64,000 nt of DNA from an uncultured Bacteroidales bacterium (lineage in GTDB: Bacteria; Bacteroidota; Bacteroidia; Bacteroidales; Paludibacteraceae): NCBI GenBank assembly GCA_902774185.1, contig CACYHE010000001.1:1-64000 (forward strand), given 5' to 3'. The notes under the pieces are model-generated. The model did not search any database, was not told where the DNA came from, and saw only the letters and a list, made by a program, of their open reading frames with translations. The translations under genes and the position numbers were made by a program. Each line of letters begins with the position of its first letter. Positions within the stretch are counted from its first letter, which is position 1. Shown here piece after piece: positions 1 to 9,114 of this stretch.

Positions 1-108
1 GCTCGGCAGAAAACGATGCACATGAACTTCATCGAGTTATACGAGTATGACCATTCTTCTCGACTCAAGCAGTTCTTTCTGCGTCTACGAAACAGGCTCT
101 TAAAATAG
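1..108 (+). CDS. 3' end of an upstream gene (partial)
   Basis: Frame 1 is open from the first base to a TAG at 106-108 and encodes 35 residues ending in a basic tail (RLRNRLLK). The composition (FIELYEYDHSSRL) looks like real protein. The direction matches the operon downstream. It is too short to assign; a glycosyltransferase or transporter tail is possible but not shown. A chance open frame cannot be excluded. Confidence 0.45.
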   Translation, partial: ARQKTMHMNFIELYEYDHSSRLKQFFLRLRNRLLK

Positions 109-461
109 ACCAATCTCTACAACTCGTTTTAGGTTCGTCGGTTTTTCCGACATACCACTTCTAACCTCATCGTTGTCGATGGGGTTATTTTTTTTGCATA
201 GCAAGTATTTTCGTCATTTTTTGGATTTTTTGTAGGAATCATCATTCAGAGACTATGCAATAGTGTCTGTAATCGGAATGGATCGTCAGACTGTCTGGAT
301 GCTCGCATACAAGCAGACTGATGAGCCGTTACGATGGAGATACTTCGGTATCTGATGATTCCTATTTTTCTCTTCCTTTTTTGATTTCATTCTTATAATC
401 CCACCAAAACATGCCAAATCTCTTGCAAAACTAAAATATTTTGCACTTTTCTCCTCATCTA
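109..461. other. intergenic region with hairpins, no gene seen
   Basis: About 350 bases before the first promoter with no convincing reading frame. It holds a small GTCGG-TTTTT-CCGAC hairpin near 150 and a 128-base multibranch palindromic element at 235-362 (separate entry), followed by a T-rich stretch that could end transcription from upstream. Confidence 0.6.
235..362. other. 128-bp structured palindromic element (candidate ncRNA or MITE)
   Basis: A perfect 10-bp closing stem pairs GGAATCATCA (235-244) with TGATGATTCC (353-362). Inside are a hairpin at 247-269 (CAGA-g-ACTAT, loop gca, ATAGT-g-TCTG), a stem pairing 284-293 with 314-323 (one A-A mismatch, one G-U), and a 5-bp hairpin with a TTCG tetraloop at 339-352 that abuts the closing stem. 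The pairing was found by eye; expression is unknown. Confidence 0.5.
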
Positions 462-493
462 TTTGCATATTCCAAAATTTTTTCGTACCTTTG
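462..493 (+). promoter_or_regulatory. Bacteroidota promoter, -33 TTTG / -7 TACCTTTG
   Basis: TTTG at 462-465 and TACCTTTG at 486-493 are separated by 20 bases, the usual spacing for the primary sigma factor of Bacteroidota. It lies 86 bases before the ATG at 579, so the longer open frame beginning at 441 starts upstream of the transcript and is rejected as the start. Confidence 0.75.
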
Positions 494-578
494 CAGCCCA
501 AATCATTGTGCGCACACACATACACTACCCACGTATACGTACACAAGAGAACGAAATAACGCCATAACGTCGACTAAC

Positions 579-2027
579 ATGGAAGTAGAAGAACTGAAAG
601 AATTGCTGAAAGGACGAGAGAAACGTACGCTCGAATATAAACGTGCGTGGAATGAAGTGCCGAAGAATATGTTCGACACCGTTTGTTCGTTCCTTAACCG
701 CGACGGAGGAGTCATCGTGCTTGGGGTGGAGGATAACGGACAAATAAAGAAAGGTGTTGATCCGGAAGCCGTGCATCAGATGTGCAAAGACATCTCGAAC
801 CAAAGCAATAATCCTCAGAAACTATCACCGACATTCCTGCTGCAACCCGAAACGGTGGATGTGGATGGGAAGAAGGTGATTGTGGTGTTCGTTCCGTCCA
901 GCAGCCAAGTGCATAAGTCGGCAGGAAATATCTACGACCGGAGTACGGACGGAGATTATATCCAGAAGACAGATGCGGAGATCAGTGCTTTGTACTTGCG
1001 TAAGCGTCAAGATTATTCGGAGAACCATGTGTATCCATATTTGCGCATGGAGCATTTTGATCCAAACACCATCGAGAAAGCCAGAAGTCTCATTCGGCGC
1101 AAGTTTCCTAATCATCCGTGGCTGGATCTGGACACGAAGGAGATGCTGCGACAAGCCAACCTATATTGCTACGATTTGGAGAATAACAAGAGCGGATACA
1201 ATTTGGCTGCGCTGATGCTGTTTGGTCAGCAGGAGTTCATTCAGAGTGCTTTGCCGTACTACCGGATTGACGCGATTGTGCGGTTGGATAACGAGGATCG
1301 GTACGATGACCGGTTGACGCTGACAGGGAACATTATCGAGAGTTATGAGTCGCTGATGGCTTTCGTGGAGAAGCATCTGCCGGATCCATTCTTTTTGGAA
1401 GGTACGCAGCGTGTGTCGCTACGCGAGAAGGTTTTCCGAGAGGTGGTTTCCAATATGCTGATTCACCGCGAGTACATGAATTCGACATATACGGTGTTTG
1501 AGATTAACCGCGAAGGAATCGTGATCTCCAATGCCAATAAGCCGTTTAAGTCGGGACCGGTGACGCTGAAGAACTATGTTCGTCATCCGAAGAATCCGCA
1601 CATGGCTAATTTCTTCATGCAGATGGGGTATGCGGAGCACCTTGGTACCGGCATCCGTAACCTCTATCATTATGTGCCGCTTTATACCGGTGCAGATCCG
1701 AAGATTACGGACGACGACGTGTACACGGTGAAGATGGGGCTACCGAAATCGATGCAGATGTTGAAAGTGCCCGGAGAGGATGCGCAGATGGGACTGCCGG
1801 ATGATGTGTTGCAGAAACTTAAAGAGCGTGGAATCAAATTGTCTAAGAACCAGACAGTGGTGTTGATGGCAATGATTGAGGATCCCAGCATCACGTATAA
1901 GGAAATCCATACGAGGTATGGGGTGGTGCTGAATACTGTGATTACCTGTGTGAGAACGCTTCAAGATAGAGGTGTTGTTGACAAGAAAACTTTCAAAAAG
2001 GATAGTCCCTGGAAACTGAAAATATAG
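579..2027 (+). CDS. AlbA_2 / HATPase_c_4 family ATP-binding transcriptional regulator
   Basis: The 482-residue protein has an N-terminal Schlafen/AlbA_2 nucleic-acid-binding domain (roughly residues 5-140; motifs EYKRAW and GGVIVLGVEDNGQI). A RecG-type HATPase_c_4 domain follows (about 260-400; FREVVSNMLIHREY and HLGTGIRNLYHY), then a C-terminal winged helix (about 430-480). Such proteins are common accessory regulators in Bacteroidota and often sit beside mobile or defence genes. The start at 579 is chosen because the promoter ends at 493. The GxxExxY gene follows after a short repeat array. The target is unknown; a link to the polysaccharide operon is only positional. Confidence 0.8.
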   Translation: MEVEELKELLKGREKRTLEYKRAWNEVPKNMFDTVCSFLNRDGGVIVLGVEDNGQIKKGVDPEAVHQMCKDISNQSNNPQKLSPTFLLQPETVDVDGKKVIVVFVPSSSQVHKSAGNIYDRSTDGDYIQKTDAEISALYLRKRQDYSENHVYPYLRMEHFDPNTIEKARSLIRRKFPNHPWLDLDTKEMLRQANLYCYDLENNKSGYNLAALMLFGQQEFIQSALPYYRIDAIVRLDNEDRYDDRLTLTGNIIESYESLMAFVEKHLPDPFFLEGTQRVSLREKVFREVVSNMLIHREYMNSTYTVFEINREGIVISNANKPFKSGPVTLKNYVRHPKNPHMANFFMQMGYAEHLGTGIRNLYHYVPLYTGADPKITDDDVYTVKMGLPKSMQMLKVPGEDAQMGLPDDVLQKLKERGIKLSKNQTVVLMAMIEDPSITYKEIHTRYGVVLNTVITCVRTLQDRGVVDKKTFKKDSPWKLKI

Positions 2028-2075
2028 ACAAATTAAAAGACAAATTAAAAGACAAATTAAAAGGCAAATTAAACC
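2028..2075 (+). repeat. tandem 12-bp repeat (ACAAATTAAAAG), 4 units
   Basis: Three exact copies and one variant copy of a 12-base unit begin directly after the TAG of the preceding gene and end 4 bases before the next ATG. They fill the whole intergenic gap. This is one of many short-unit arrays in the window. Confidence 0.85.
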
Positions 2076-2079
2076 ACCC

Positions 2080-2658
2080 ATGCCCACCAATACCCAACAT
2101 ATCACTCCGTCCGAGCTGAAGGACATGCTCCCGCAGAAACCCGAACGGATGAACACCGTCCCGGAACCCAAGCGCCATGAACTGATCCAGATCACATATG
2201 GCATTATCGGTTGCTTGCAGGAGGTTCATAACCAACTCGGCCCCGGCCTACCCGAATATATCTATCAGGAGGCACTGGCCACGGAACTCGCGGCTAACGG
2301 CTTCACAGCCCACAAAGAGCTCCAGTTCCATCCCACATTCCGCGGTAAGCCGATGGATGCGTACCTGAAGATGGATCTTTATGGGACCCCCAGCGTAAAC
2401 CGAACGAAGTGTTTGCGATGGGGAGAGCGGGATCATCCGAGTACTCCCTACCAAAACGAAATTTTGGTACATGTATCGAGGATAGATCACGCGAAGTGCA
2501 AAGCGCTCACTCAGTTGACGGAGCGCGAACACTACCAGACGTTCGGTTATCTGCGTGCCACCGGTTGGCCGGTCGCGTTGCTGGTTAACTTCGGCACGTC
2601 TCCCAAGGCTCGCATTGAACGTTACTATAACGACCATGGCACCATCTGTGTATTTTGA
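2080..2658 (+). CDS. GxxExxY family protein with an internal insertion
   Basis: The 192-residue protein carries the family motif GLPEYIY (about residues 56-62), MD at 98-99, and the C-terminal block CKALTQLTEREHYQTFGYL with VALLVNFG. GxxExxY proteins are small PD-(D/E)XK-like proteins of unknown role, frequent in Bacteroidota. Between the strands that normally join MD...(V/I)E-CKA there are about 35 extra residues (101-136). These contain a perfect hairpin in the DNA (2449-2469), which suggests an inserted palindromic repeat. The predicted acidic residue before CKA is replaced (AKCKA), so activity may be lost. Confidence 0.75.
   Translation: MPTNTQHITPSELKDMLPQKPERMNTVPEPKRHELIQITYGIIGCLQEVHNQLGPGLPEYIYQEALATELAANGFTAHKELQFHPTFRGKPMDAYLKMDLYGTPSVNRTKCLRWGERDHPSTPYQNEILVHVSRIDHAKCKALTQLTEREHYQTFGYLRATGWPVALLVNFGTSPKARIERYYNDHGTICVF
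2449..2469. repeat. perfect hairpin inside the GxxExxY gene
   Basis: TACCAAAA (2449-2456), loop CGAAA, TTTTGGTA (2462-2469): an 8-bp perfect stem inside the stretch that has no counterpart in ordinary family members. It is likely part of an inserted repeat of about 105 bp that keeps the frame open. Confidence 0.6.
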
Positions 2659-2762
2659 ATGAAAAAGATATGAAATTATTTTTGGAATTTTTGGAAGTGT
2701 AACGAATTTTTGTAAAGCGGTTGAATCCTTGATGTATTTTTGGTATTTTTGGTCATTTTTGA

Positions 2763-2887
2763 CATTAAATAGCAATGACATCCTGGATGAGAAGATTTAT
2801 TACAGAGAGGCTATCTGAGAATTTATTATCAAGTAGACTATCTGGAATAAAGATTCGTGGTACTGCAAGTACCATTGCTATTTAATG
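2763..2887. mobile_element. MITE-like element, copy 1 (15-bp terminal inverted repeats)
   Basis: The ends are CATTAAATAGCAATG (2763-2777) and its exact reverse complement (2873-2887). The interior has a CATCC-T-GGATG hairpin, two imperfect direct repeats around GGCTATCTG / GACTATCTG, and a TGGTAC-TGCAA-GTACCA hairpin abutting the right end. Copy 2 at 3250-3374 differs at 2 of 125 positions. The size and ends suit a non-autonomous mobile element, but an invertible segment or a structured RNA are alternatives. Confidence 0.6.
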
Positions 2888-2941
2888 ATTTTTCTTCCTT
2901 CTAAAAAGACTCGAATGAACATTGACATAGTAGAGAAAAAT

Positions 2942-3062
2942 AGACGGACGCCTCGTAGTCCGATAGCCTACGCGGCTTGAGCGTAATCATCTTATTGCAT
3001 CCGAAAGCAAGTTTTCGATGCCTTAATATGCTTACTCTCCCGACTAATAGTCCTGTCCGTCT
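2942..3062. other. 121-bp structured element between the MITE-like copies
   Basis: AGACGGAC (2942-2949) pairs with GTCCGTCT (3055-3062). Inside, TAGTC can pair with GACTA, TACGC-ggcttga-GCGTA forms a hairpin, and GCAT-c-CGAAA / TTTCG-ATGC forms a 9-bp stem with one bulged C around loop gcaagt. This is a multibranch, RNA-like architecture. It has no sequence similarity to the element at 235-362, but the size and plan are alike. Confidence 0.45.
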
Positions 3063-3249
3063 CACAAAAATGCGGATATTCATCCTTTGAATAATGCCGA
3101 AAATGTACGCAGCATCTAATTACTAATAGAAAAAATTGCTACACCCCGCATGGATTTTTGGTATTTTCGGGAGTGTAACGAATTTTTGTAAGGCAGCAGG
3201 ATGATATTGATTATGAATAGTCATTTTTGGTATTTTCGGGTATTTTTGA

Positions 3250-3374
3250 CATTAAATAGCAATGTCATCCTGGATGAGAAGATTTATTACAGAGAGGCTA
3301 TCTGAGAATTTATTATCAAGTAGGCTATCTGGAATAAAGATTCGTGGTACTGCAAGTACCATTGCTATTTAATG
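3250..3374. mobile_element. MITE-like element, copy 2
   Basis: Same 15-bp terminal inverted repeats (3250-3264 and 3360-3374) and interior as copy 1, with two substitutions. It lies directly upstream of the Wzt-type ATPase gene. Recombination between the two direct copies would delete the element at 2942-3062. Confidence 0.6.
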
Positions 3375-3423
3375 ATTTTTCTTTACTTTGACAAAAAAAC
3401 AAGAATAAAACTAAAACGAATAT

Positions 3424-4671
<1,248 letters not shown>

Positions 4672-4675
4672 GCAA

Positions 4676-6073
4676 ATGAAGCAAAAAGCAATAGACATAT
4701 TTCTGCACCAAAGGCGCTTTGATTTGATATTCAAGTACCTTTACGTGAAGCATCCGTGCGTGTACCATCGTGCAGCCTATTTGGAGCATATCCGTGCATT
4801 CAATGGTTTCTATGAATTGAATCCCAGTGACGGTAAGCCAAAAAACACCGCAGATGATTTCATCAACAGTTTTGATGCGCTCATTGCGAGTCTCAAGGCG
4901 GATGGTTATGCCCAATCATTAGCACCTATCCCCTTGGGCTCGAATGGCGAGATTCAAGACGGAGCACATCGCTTGGCAGCCTGTGTGGCGTTGGGTATCG
5001 AGCCTAAGATCGAGGATGATACGAACGAACCGGATGAGGTGTATGATTATCGATTCTTCCGCGAGAAGAAGATGAATCCGTCCGTGATGGATTATGGTGC
5101 GCTGGAGTATGTGAAACTCAATCCTCATGCGCATATTGTCAACCTGCATTCGATTACGAATCCGAAGGACGATGATAGGGTAGAAGCCATCCTCAATAAG
5201 TATGGCCTTATCTTCTATAAGAAAGAGCTGCACCTGACTTACAATGGTCTGGTGAATCTCAAAAAGCTGTCCTACGGTTCGTTCTGGGATCGGGAAGACT
5301 GGATTGGTAATGAGCAAAACCAATATTTCGGAGCACAAGACCATGCGCAAGCATCTATGGGCAAATATCCGACCCGTATCTATGTGTTCGTTTGTGATGA
5401 TTTGGAGAAGGTAGTGAAAGCCAAAGCGGAGATACGGGATAATTATAACATCGGCAATTTCAGCGTCCATATCAATGACCTTCATGATGAGGCGGTTTGG
5501 CTCGCAGAGACCTATTTCAATGCCAATTCGCTCTTCGCGATCAATCATCGTCCGTTCGCGAAGGACGATAAGGTCTTCGATGATAATGTAGAATATTTGA
5601 AATCAACGGCTCTGAAGTTATGTGTTGATTTAGATGATATCTGCGGAGCTGGTAGTACACCGCTAAATGTGCTGCTTATGCGCCATAGTGATGACCTGGA
5701 TTATCTCAGTATCGATGAACGGCTGAACATAGAGGATGATATTATCTCTCCGCATGACTCCCAGTTGTGCTATTATCCGTATCCGAAGGAGGAGATCATT
5801 ACCAATCCGGCGAACTATCAGTACTATCACGGATTGAAACTGATTAGCCTCGATGTGCTGTATCAGATGAAGCATAATCGTGGCGAGAAGCCGAAGGATC
5901 TCAACGATTGCCGGATGATCAATAAGCTGTTACGGAGAAGTCATTTCGATATGCAGTTATTTGTGTATAACGTAACGCATCATCCTGTATATGTGGCAAT
6001 CAACGAATATTACAAAAAGAACAAACGCCGGGCTAAACGAGTATTGAAGAAGATCGGTTTGATGAAGAATTGA
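4676..6073 (+). CDS. two-domain protein: ParB-like N-terminal part and possible nucleotidyltransferase-like C-terminal part
   Basis: The 465-residue protein has a ParB/sulfiredoxin-like motif near residues 83-100 (IPLGSNGEIQDGAHRLAA), as in ParB-fold proteins that bind a nucleotide. The C-terminal third (about 320-430) has a CVDLDDICGAG segment, YYHGLKLISLDVLYQMK and a PKDLNDCRMI tail resembling sugar-locus nucleotidyltransferase-like proteins. The start at 4676 is chosen over an open frame from 4628 because it follows the wzt stop by 4 bases. Its role in glycan assembly is unknown; kinase or nucleotidyl transfer is an inference. Confidence 0.55.
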   Translation: MKQKAIDIFLHQRRFDLIFKYLYVKHPCVYHRAAYLEHIRAFNGFYELNPSDGKPKNTADDFINSFDALIASLKADGYAQSLAPIPLGSNGEIQDGAHRLAACVALGIEPKIEDDTNEPDEVYDYRFFREKKMNPSVMDYGALEYVKLNPHAHIVNLHSITNPKDDDRVEAILNKYGLIFYKKELHLTYNGLVNLKKLSYGSFWDREDWIGNEQNQYFGAQDHAQASMGKYPTRIYVFVCDDLEKVVKAKAEIRDNYNIGNFSVHINDLHDEAVWLAETYFNANSLFAINHRPFAKDDKVFDDNVEYLKSTALKLCVDLDDICGAGSTPLNVLLMRHSDDLDYLSIDERLNIEDDIISPHDSQLCYYPYPKEEIITNPANYQYYHGLKLISLDVLYQMKHNRGEKPKDLNDCRMINKLLRRSHFDMQLFVYNVTHHPVYVAINEYYKKNKRRAKRVLKKIGLMKN

Positions 6074-6074
6074 T

Positions 6075-7151
6075 ATGGTGCAGCCTGTTCTATCCATATT
6101 AGTCATTACGCACAATCAGCGCAAATTGCTAGAGCGTTGTTTGTCTTCCGTGCTGGGGCAGAAACTCAATGTCCCCTTCGAGGTCATTGTTTCTGATGAT
6201 CGGTCGGATGATGGTACAGCGGAGTATATAGCAGATCTGCAAGCCCAAATCACCAATGGCAAATTACATATCACCAATCTGACCCAATTGTTCTATACCC
6301 GCTGCAACTCCAATGACTGCGATCCGAAGAATGTGTCGGAACGCTGCGGATGGAATAAACTCAATGTATATACTCATGCTCAGGGTGATTATTTCGTGAA
6401 TATCGATGCAGATGATTATCTGCGTTCCAACGATATCTATCAGACTCAATTGGATATGTTAGCATCTCATCCGGAGTGCGCGATGTGCATGCAGGATGTA
6501 TGGCCGGTACGGGATGGAGAATCGCAACCGTCCAGCCAACCATGGCCCTCGTTTGGTCGGTTGAAGAACGGACAGGTTCTTTCGGCTTATGATATCTTAT
6601 CCGAGTATCGAGCCTTGAATCAATGCTATATGATCCGTCGTCATCCGGAGCAGGATTGTGCGGCCTTGTATGGCAAGCATTTCGATGATACGGTTATTAC
6701 GTTGCATCATCTGCAGTTCGGACCGGTAGTGTATGTCGATAGAGCTGATTATGCGTGGGTGCAATATGCCACCAGCATCACGAAAACGCTTCGAGGCGAT
6801 GATAACGTAGCGGAATACGGATTGCTGCCGCTGCATCATATCCGTTTTATACCCGCCTTTGTCGGTATGTTCATGCAGGATGGGCTGAAGGATATCATCC
6901 ACATGCTGAAGGTCTTTGCCGATAAGGGTTATCAATGGGACTTAACCGAACGTACCCAAGCGGCCTTTGAAGAGACTCCCGGTCGCATCTATCGCGTATT
7001 GGCTAAACCGCAATCGACTTTTCGCGACCGGCTCTATTTGCGGTATGTGCGAATCGTGGCTTTGATGTATGGTAAATACAAGTGGTCGAATTGGGAATAC
7101 CTATATGGTTTATTAATCAGCCGTGAGGCAGCAAAAAAGATATTTAAATAA
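6075..7151 (+). CDS. family 2 glycosyltransferase
   Basis: The 358-residue protein has a GT-A fold start (LSILVITHNQRKLLERCLSS), VSDDRSDDGTAEYI and the DXD-type motif NIDADDYL near residue 115, all typical of GT2 inverting transferases that use nucleotide sugars at the cytoplasmic face. It begins one base after the previous stop and is followed after 3 bases by the aminotransferase. A short repeated stretch (ITNGKLHITNL, 6250-6285) lies between the two nucleotide-binding motifs and may be repeat-derived. Donor and acceptor are unknown. Confidence 0.85.
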   Translation: MVQPVLSILVITHNQRKLLERCLSSVLGQKLNVPFEVIVSDDRSDDGTAEYIADLQAQITNGKLHITNLTQLFYTRCNSNDCDPKNVSERCGWNKLNVYTHAQGDYFVNIDADDYLRSNDIYQTQLDMLASHPECAMCMQDVWPVRDGESQPSSQPWPSFGRLKNGQVLSAYDILSEYRALNQCYMIRRHPEQDCAALYGKHFDDTVITLHHLQFGPVVYVDRADYAWVQYATSITKTLRGDDNVAEYGLLPLHHIRFIPAFVGMFMQDGLKDIIHMLKVFADKGYQWDLTERTQAAFEETPGRIYRVLAKPQSTFRDRLYLRYVRIVALMYGKYKWSNWEYLYGLLISREAAKKIFK

Positions 7152-7154
7152 AAC

Positions 7155-8327
7155 ATGGATAATATAACTGTAACGTCGCCCTTACTGCCCAACTTGGACG
7201 AATTAAACAAGTTGATGCAAGATATTTGGAATCGCAAATGGATTACCAATATGGGGCATTATCATGAGTTGCTGGAGGCAGAACTGGCAAAGTACCTCGG
7301 AGTGGAGTATATATCACTCTTTACAAATGGCACATTGCCGCTGATAACGGCTCTGCAAGCATTGGGGCTTACGAAGGGCGAGGTGATAACCACTCCGTAC
7401 TCATTCGTCGCTACGACGCATAGCATTTGGTGGAACCAGCTAACCCCTGTGTTTGTGGATATTGAGGAGGAAACATGCGGTATGGATCCGGCTAAGATAG
7501 AAGCAGCCATCACACCGAACACCGTAGCTATCATGCCGGTGCATTGCTATGGTAAACCATGCAAAACGAAGGAGATAGATGCGATTGCCAAGAAGCATGG
7601 ATTGAAAGTGATCTATGACGCTGCACATGCTTTCGGGGTTAAAGTAAAAGCCCGCGAAGGGGCTGGGGCTTGGAAATCTATACTTGATTTTGGAGATATC
7701 AGTACTTTGAGTTTCCATGCAACGAAGGTATATAACACCATCGAAGGTGGTGCCTTGGTATGTCATACAAAGGAGATGAAAGAGAAAATCGATCATCTAA
7801 AGAACTTCGGTTTTGAAGATGAGGTGACAGTAGTTGCACCGGGTATCAATAGTAAGATGGACGAGGTGCGTGCTGCATACGGTTTGCTGAACTTGAAGCA
7901 AGTAGATGCGGCTATCGAAGCTCGGCAGAAAGTAGCAAAAAAGTATGTCGAAGGATTGCGGAATATCCCTGGTGTTAGATTATTTAAGGCAATTGAAGAT
8001 TCTTTCTCACCCCTCGCTTTCGGAGAGGGGGCGGGGGAGAGGCTAAACTATAGCTATTTCCCGATCTTTATCAATGAAGAAGAGTACGGTATGAGCCGCG
8101 ATGCATTATATGAGAAGATGAAGGCACAAGGCATCTTTAGCAGACGCTACTTCTACCCGCTGATTAGTACCTTTGAACCGTATCGGGAATACCCGACAGC
8201 TGCGGCAGAAAATCTCCCCATAGCCACTAAGGTCGCTGACCAAGTCCTCTGTCTCCCAATGCATCATGCATTATCCGATGAAGACATCACTCGTATCATT
8301 AGCATCATTTCATCATTAAATCAATAA
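7155..8327 (+). CDS. DegT/DnrJ/EryC1/StrS sugar aminotransferase
   Basis: The 390-residue PLP-dependent aminotransferase has the family's DAAHAFG block (about 156-162) and the PLP lysine in SFHATKVYNT (about 180-190). With WbqC directly downstream it resembles VioA-type enzymes that make dTDP-4-amino-4,6-dideoxy sugars, but the exact product is inferred. An in-frame segment at 8001-8043 (SFSPLAFGEGAGERL) contains a CCCCTC...GAGGGG hairpin and looks like a repeat inserted in a surface loop. The final bases share a long stretch with the spacer at 16354-16381. Confidence 0.8.
   Translation: MDNITVTSPLLPNLDELNKLMQDIWNRKWITNMGHYHELLEAELAKYLGVEYISLFTNGTLPLITALQALGLTKGEVITTPYSFVATTHSIWWNQLTPVFVDIEEETCGMDPAKIEAAITPNTVAIMPVHCYGKPCKTKEIDAIAKKHGLKVIYDAAHAFGVKVKAREGAGAWKSILDFGDISTLSFHATKVYNTIEGGALVCHTKEMKEKIDHLKNFGFEDEVTVVAPGINSKMDEVRAAYGLLNLKQVDAAIEARQKVAKKYVEGLRNIPGVRLFKAIEDSFSPLAFGEGAGERLNYSYFPIFINEEEYGMSRDALYEKMKAQGIFSRRYFYPLISTFEPYREYPTAAAENLPIATKVADQVLCLPMHHALSDEDITRIISIISSLNQ
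8001..8043. repeat. palindromic repeat inserted in frame in the aminotransferase gene
   Basis: CCCCTC (8010-8015) pairs with GAGGGG (8025-8030), followed by another G-rich stretch. The GC content is far above the flanks. It encodes about 14 residues with no role in the DegT fold. A similar GC-rich hairpin lies in the Glf gene at 34189-34209. Confidence 0.6.
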
Positions 8328-8331
8328 TAAG

Positions 8332-9105
8332 ATGACAATAGCGATAATGCAGCCATATTTCATGCCGTACTTGGGATACTTCCAAGCAATAGCGGCTGTG
8401 GATAAATATATTTTGTATGACAACTTGGCGTATATTGTAAACGGCTGGGTAAATAAGAATAGGATTCGTCAGCGTAATAACCCTCCTTCTTGGATAGTTG
8501 TGCCTATCAAACAGAAAAGCTCGTATACTATGATTGCTGATACGCAAATAGACAACTCCAAGCCATGGAAGAAAAAAATATTGGCATCCATGAAACTTGC
8601 GTATGCCAAGGCAGATTATAAGGACGAGATTATGCCATTGCTGGAGGATATATTTGCAGAGGAATATGAAACAATCAGTGAATTAAATTGCAAGTCTATT
8701 ATTAAGATCTGCAAGTTCTTAGAGATACAAACAGAGATAGTCGCAGATAGAAATCCGTATTTAGAGATAGAGAAAGGATTGAAGTTAGTTGAGGGTGGTG
8801 ATTATTCGGCCTTTCCGTATATGAATCTAACGCATCCGATTAAGAAAGTAGCAAGAGTGATAGCCATATGCAAGAAGGAAGGTGCTGAACATTTTGTGAA
8901 TGCGATAGGAGGAACAGAACTGTATAGTAAGGAGGAGTTCGCTCAGTATGGTATCAAATTGGATTTTATACAAATGCATGATATTACATATTCACAGAAG
9001 TGCGTTGATGATAGTTTTGAACCGTATTTGAGTATTATAGATGTGTTGATGCACAATGGGAAAGAGAGAACGAAGAACTTATTAAATGAATATTCATTGA
9101 TATAA
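8332..9105 (+). CDS. wbqC: WbqC family protein
   Basis: The 257-residue protein starts with the hallmark IAIMQPYFMPYLGYFQAIAAVDKY and contains DNLAYIVNGWVNKNRI, both typical of WbqC-like proteins. The family is widespread in polysaccharide loci, usually beside DegT aminotransferases, and is thought to help modify (probably N-acylate) amino sugars; the biochemistry is not settled. It begins 4 bases after the aminotransferase stop. Confidence 0.85.
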   Translation: MTIAIMQPYFMPYLGYFQAIAAVDKYILYDNLAYIVNGWVNKNRIRQRNNPPSWIVVPIKQKSSYTMIADTQIDNSKPWKKKILASMKLAYAKADYKDEIMPLLEDIFAEEYETISELNCKSIIKICKFLEIQTEIVADRNPYLEIEKGLKLVEGGDYSAFPYMNLTHPIKKVARVIAICKKEGAEHFVNAIGGTELYSKEEFAQYGIKLDFIQMHDITYSQKCVDDSFEPYLSIIDVLMHNGKERTKNLLNEYSLI

Positions 9106-9114
9106 ATAGACCAA

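Larger units (their letters stand above)
2659..3423. other. 765-bp intergenic repeat region upstream of the ABC exporter ATPase
   Basis: No credible gene. Two nearly identical 125-bp elements with 15-bp terminal inverted repeats (2763-2887 and 3250-3374) lie in direct orientation on either side of a different 121-bp palindromic element (2942-3062). The similarity extends upstream of each copy (GTGTAACGAATTTTTGTAA at about 2698 and 3173), so the duplicated unit is about 200 bp. The second copy ends 49 bases before the ATG of the ABC ATPase gene, where it may affect transcription. Confidence 0.7.

Noticed and set aside
441..578. N-terminal extension of the AlbA_2 protein
   Set aside because: The promoter at 462-493 lies inside it; the domain starts only after 579.
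2901..3083. 60-aa minus-strand reading frame
   Set aside because: It lies over the 121-bp palindromic element and has no promoter or family similarity.
2763..3374. Integron attC sites
   Set aside because: The size of about 121-125 bp is suggestive, but no GTTRRRY/RYYYAAC core pairs and no integrase were seen.
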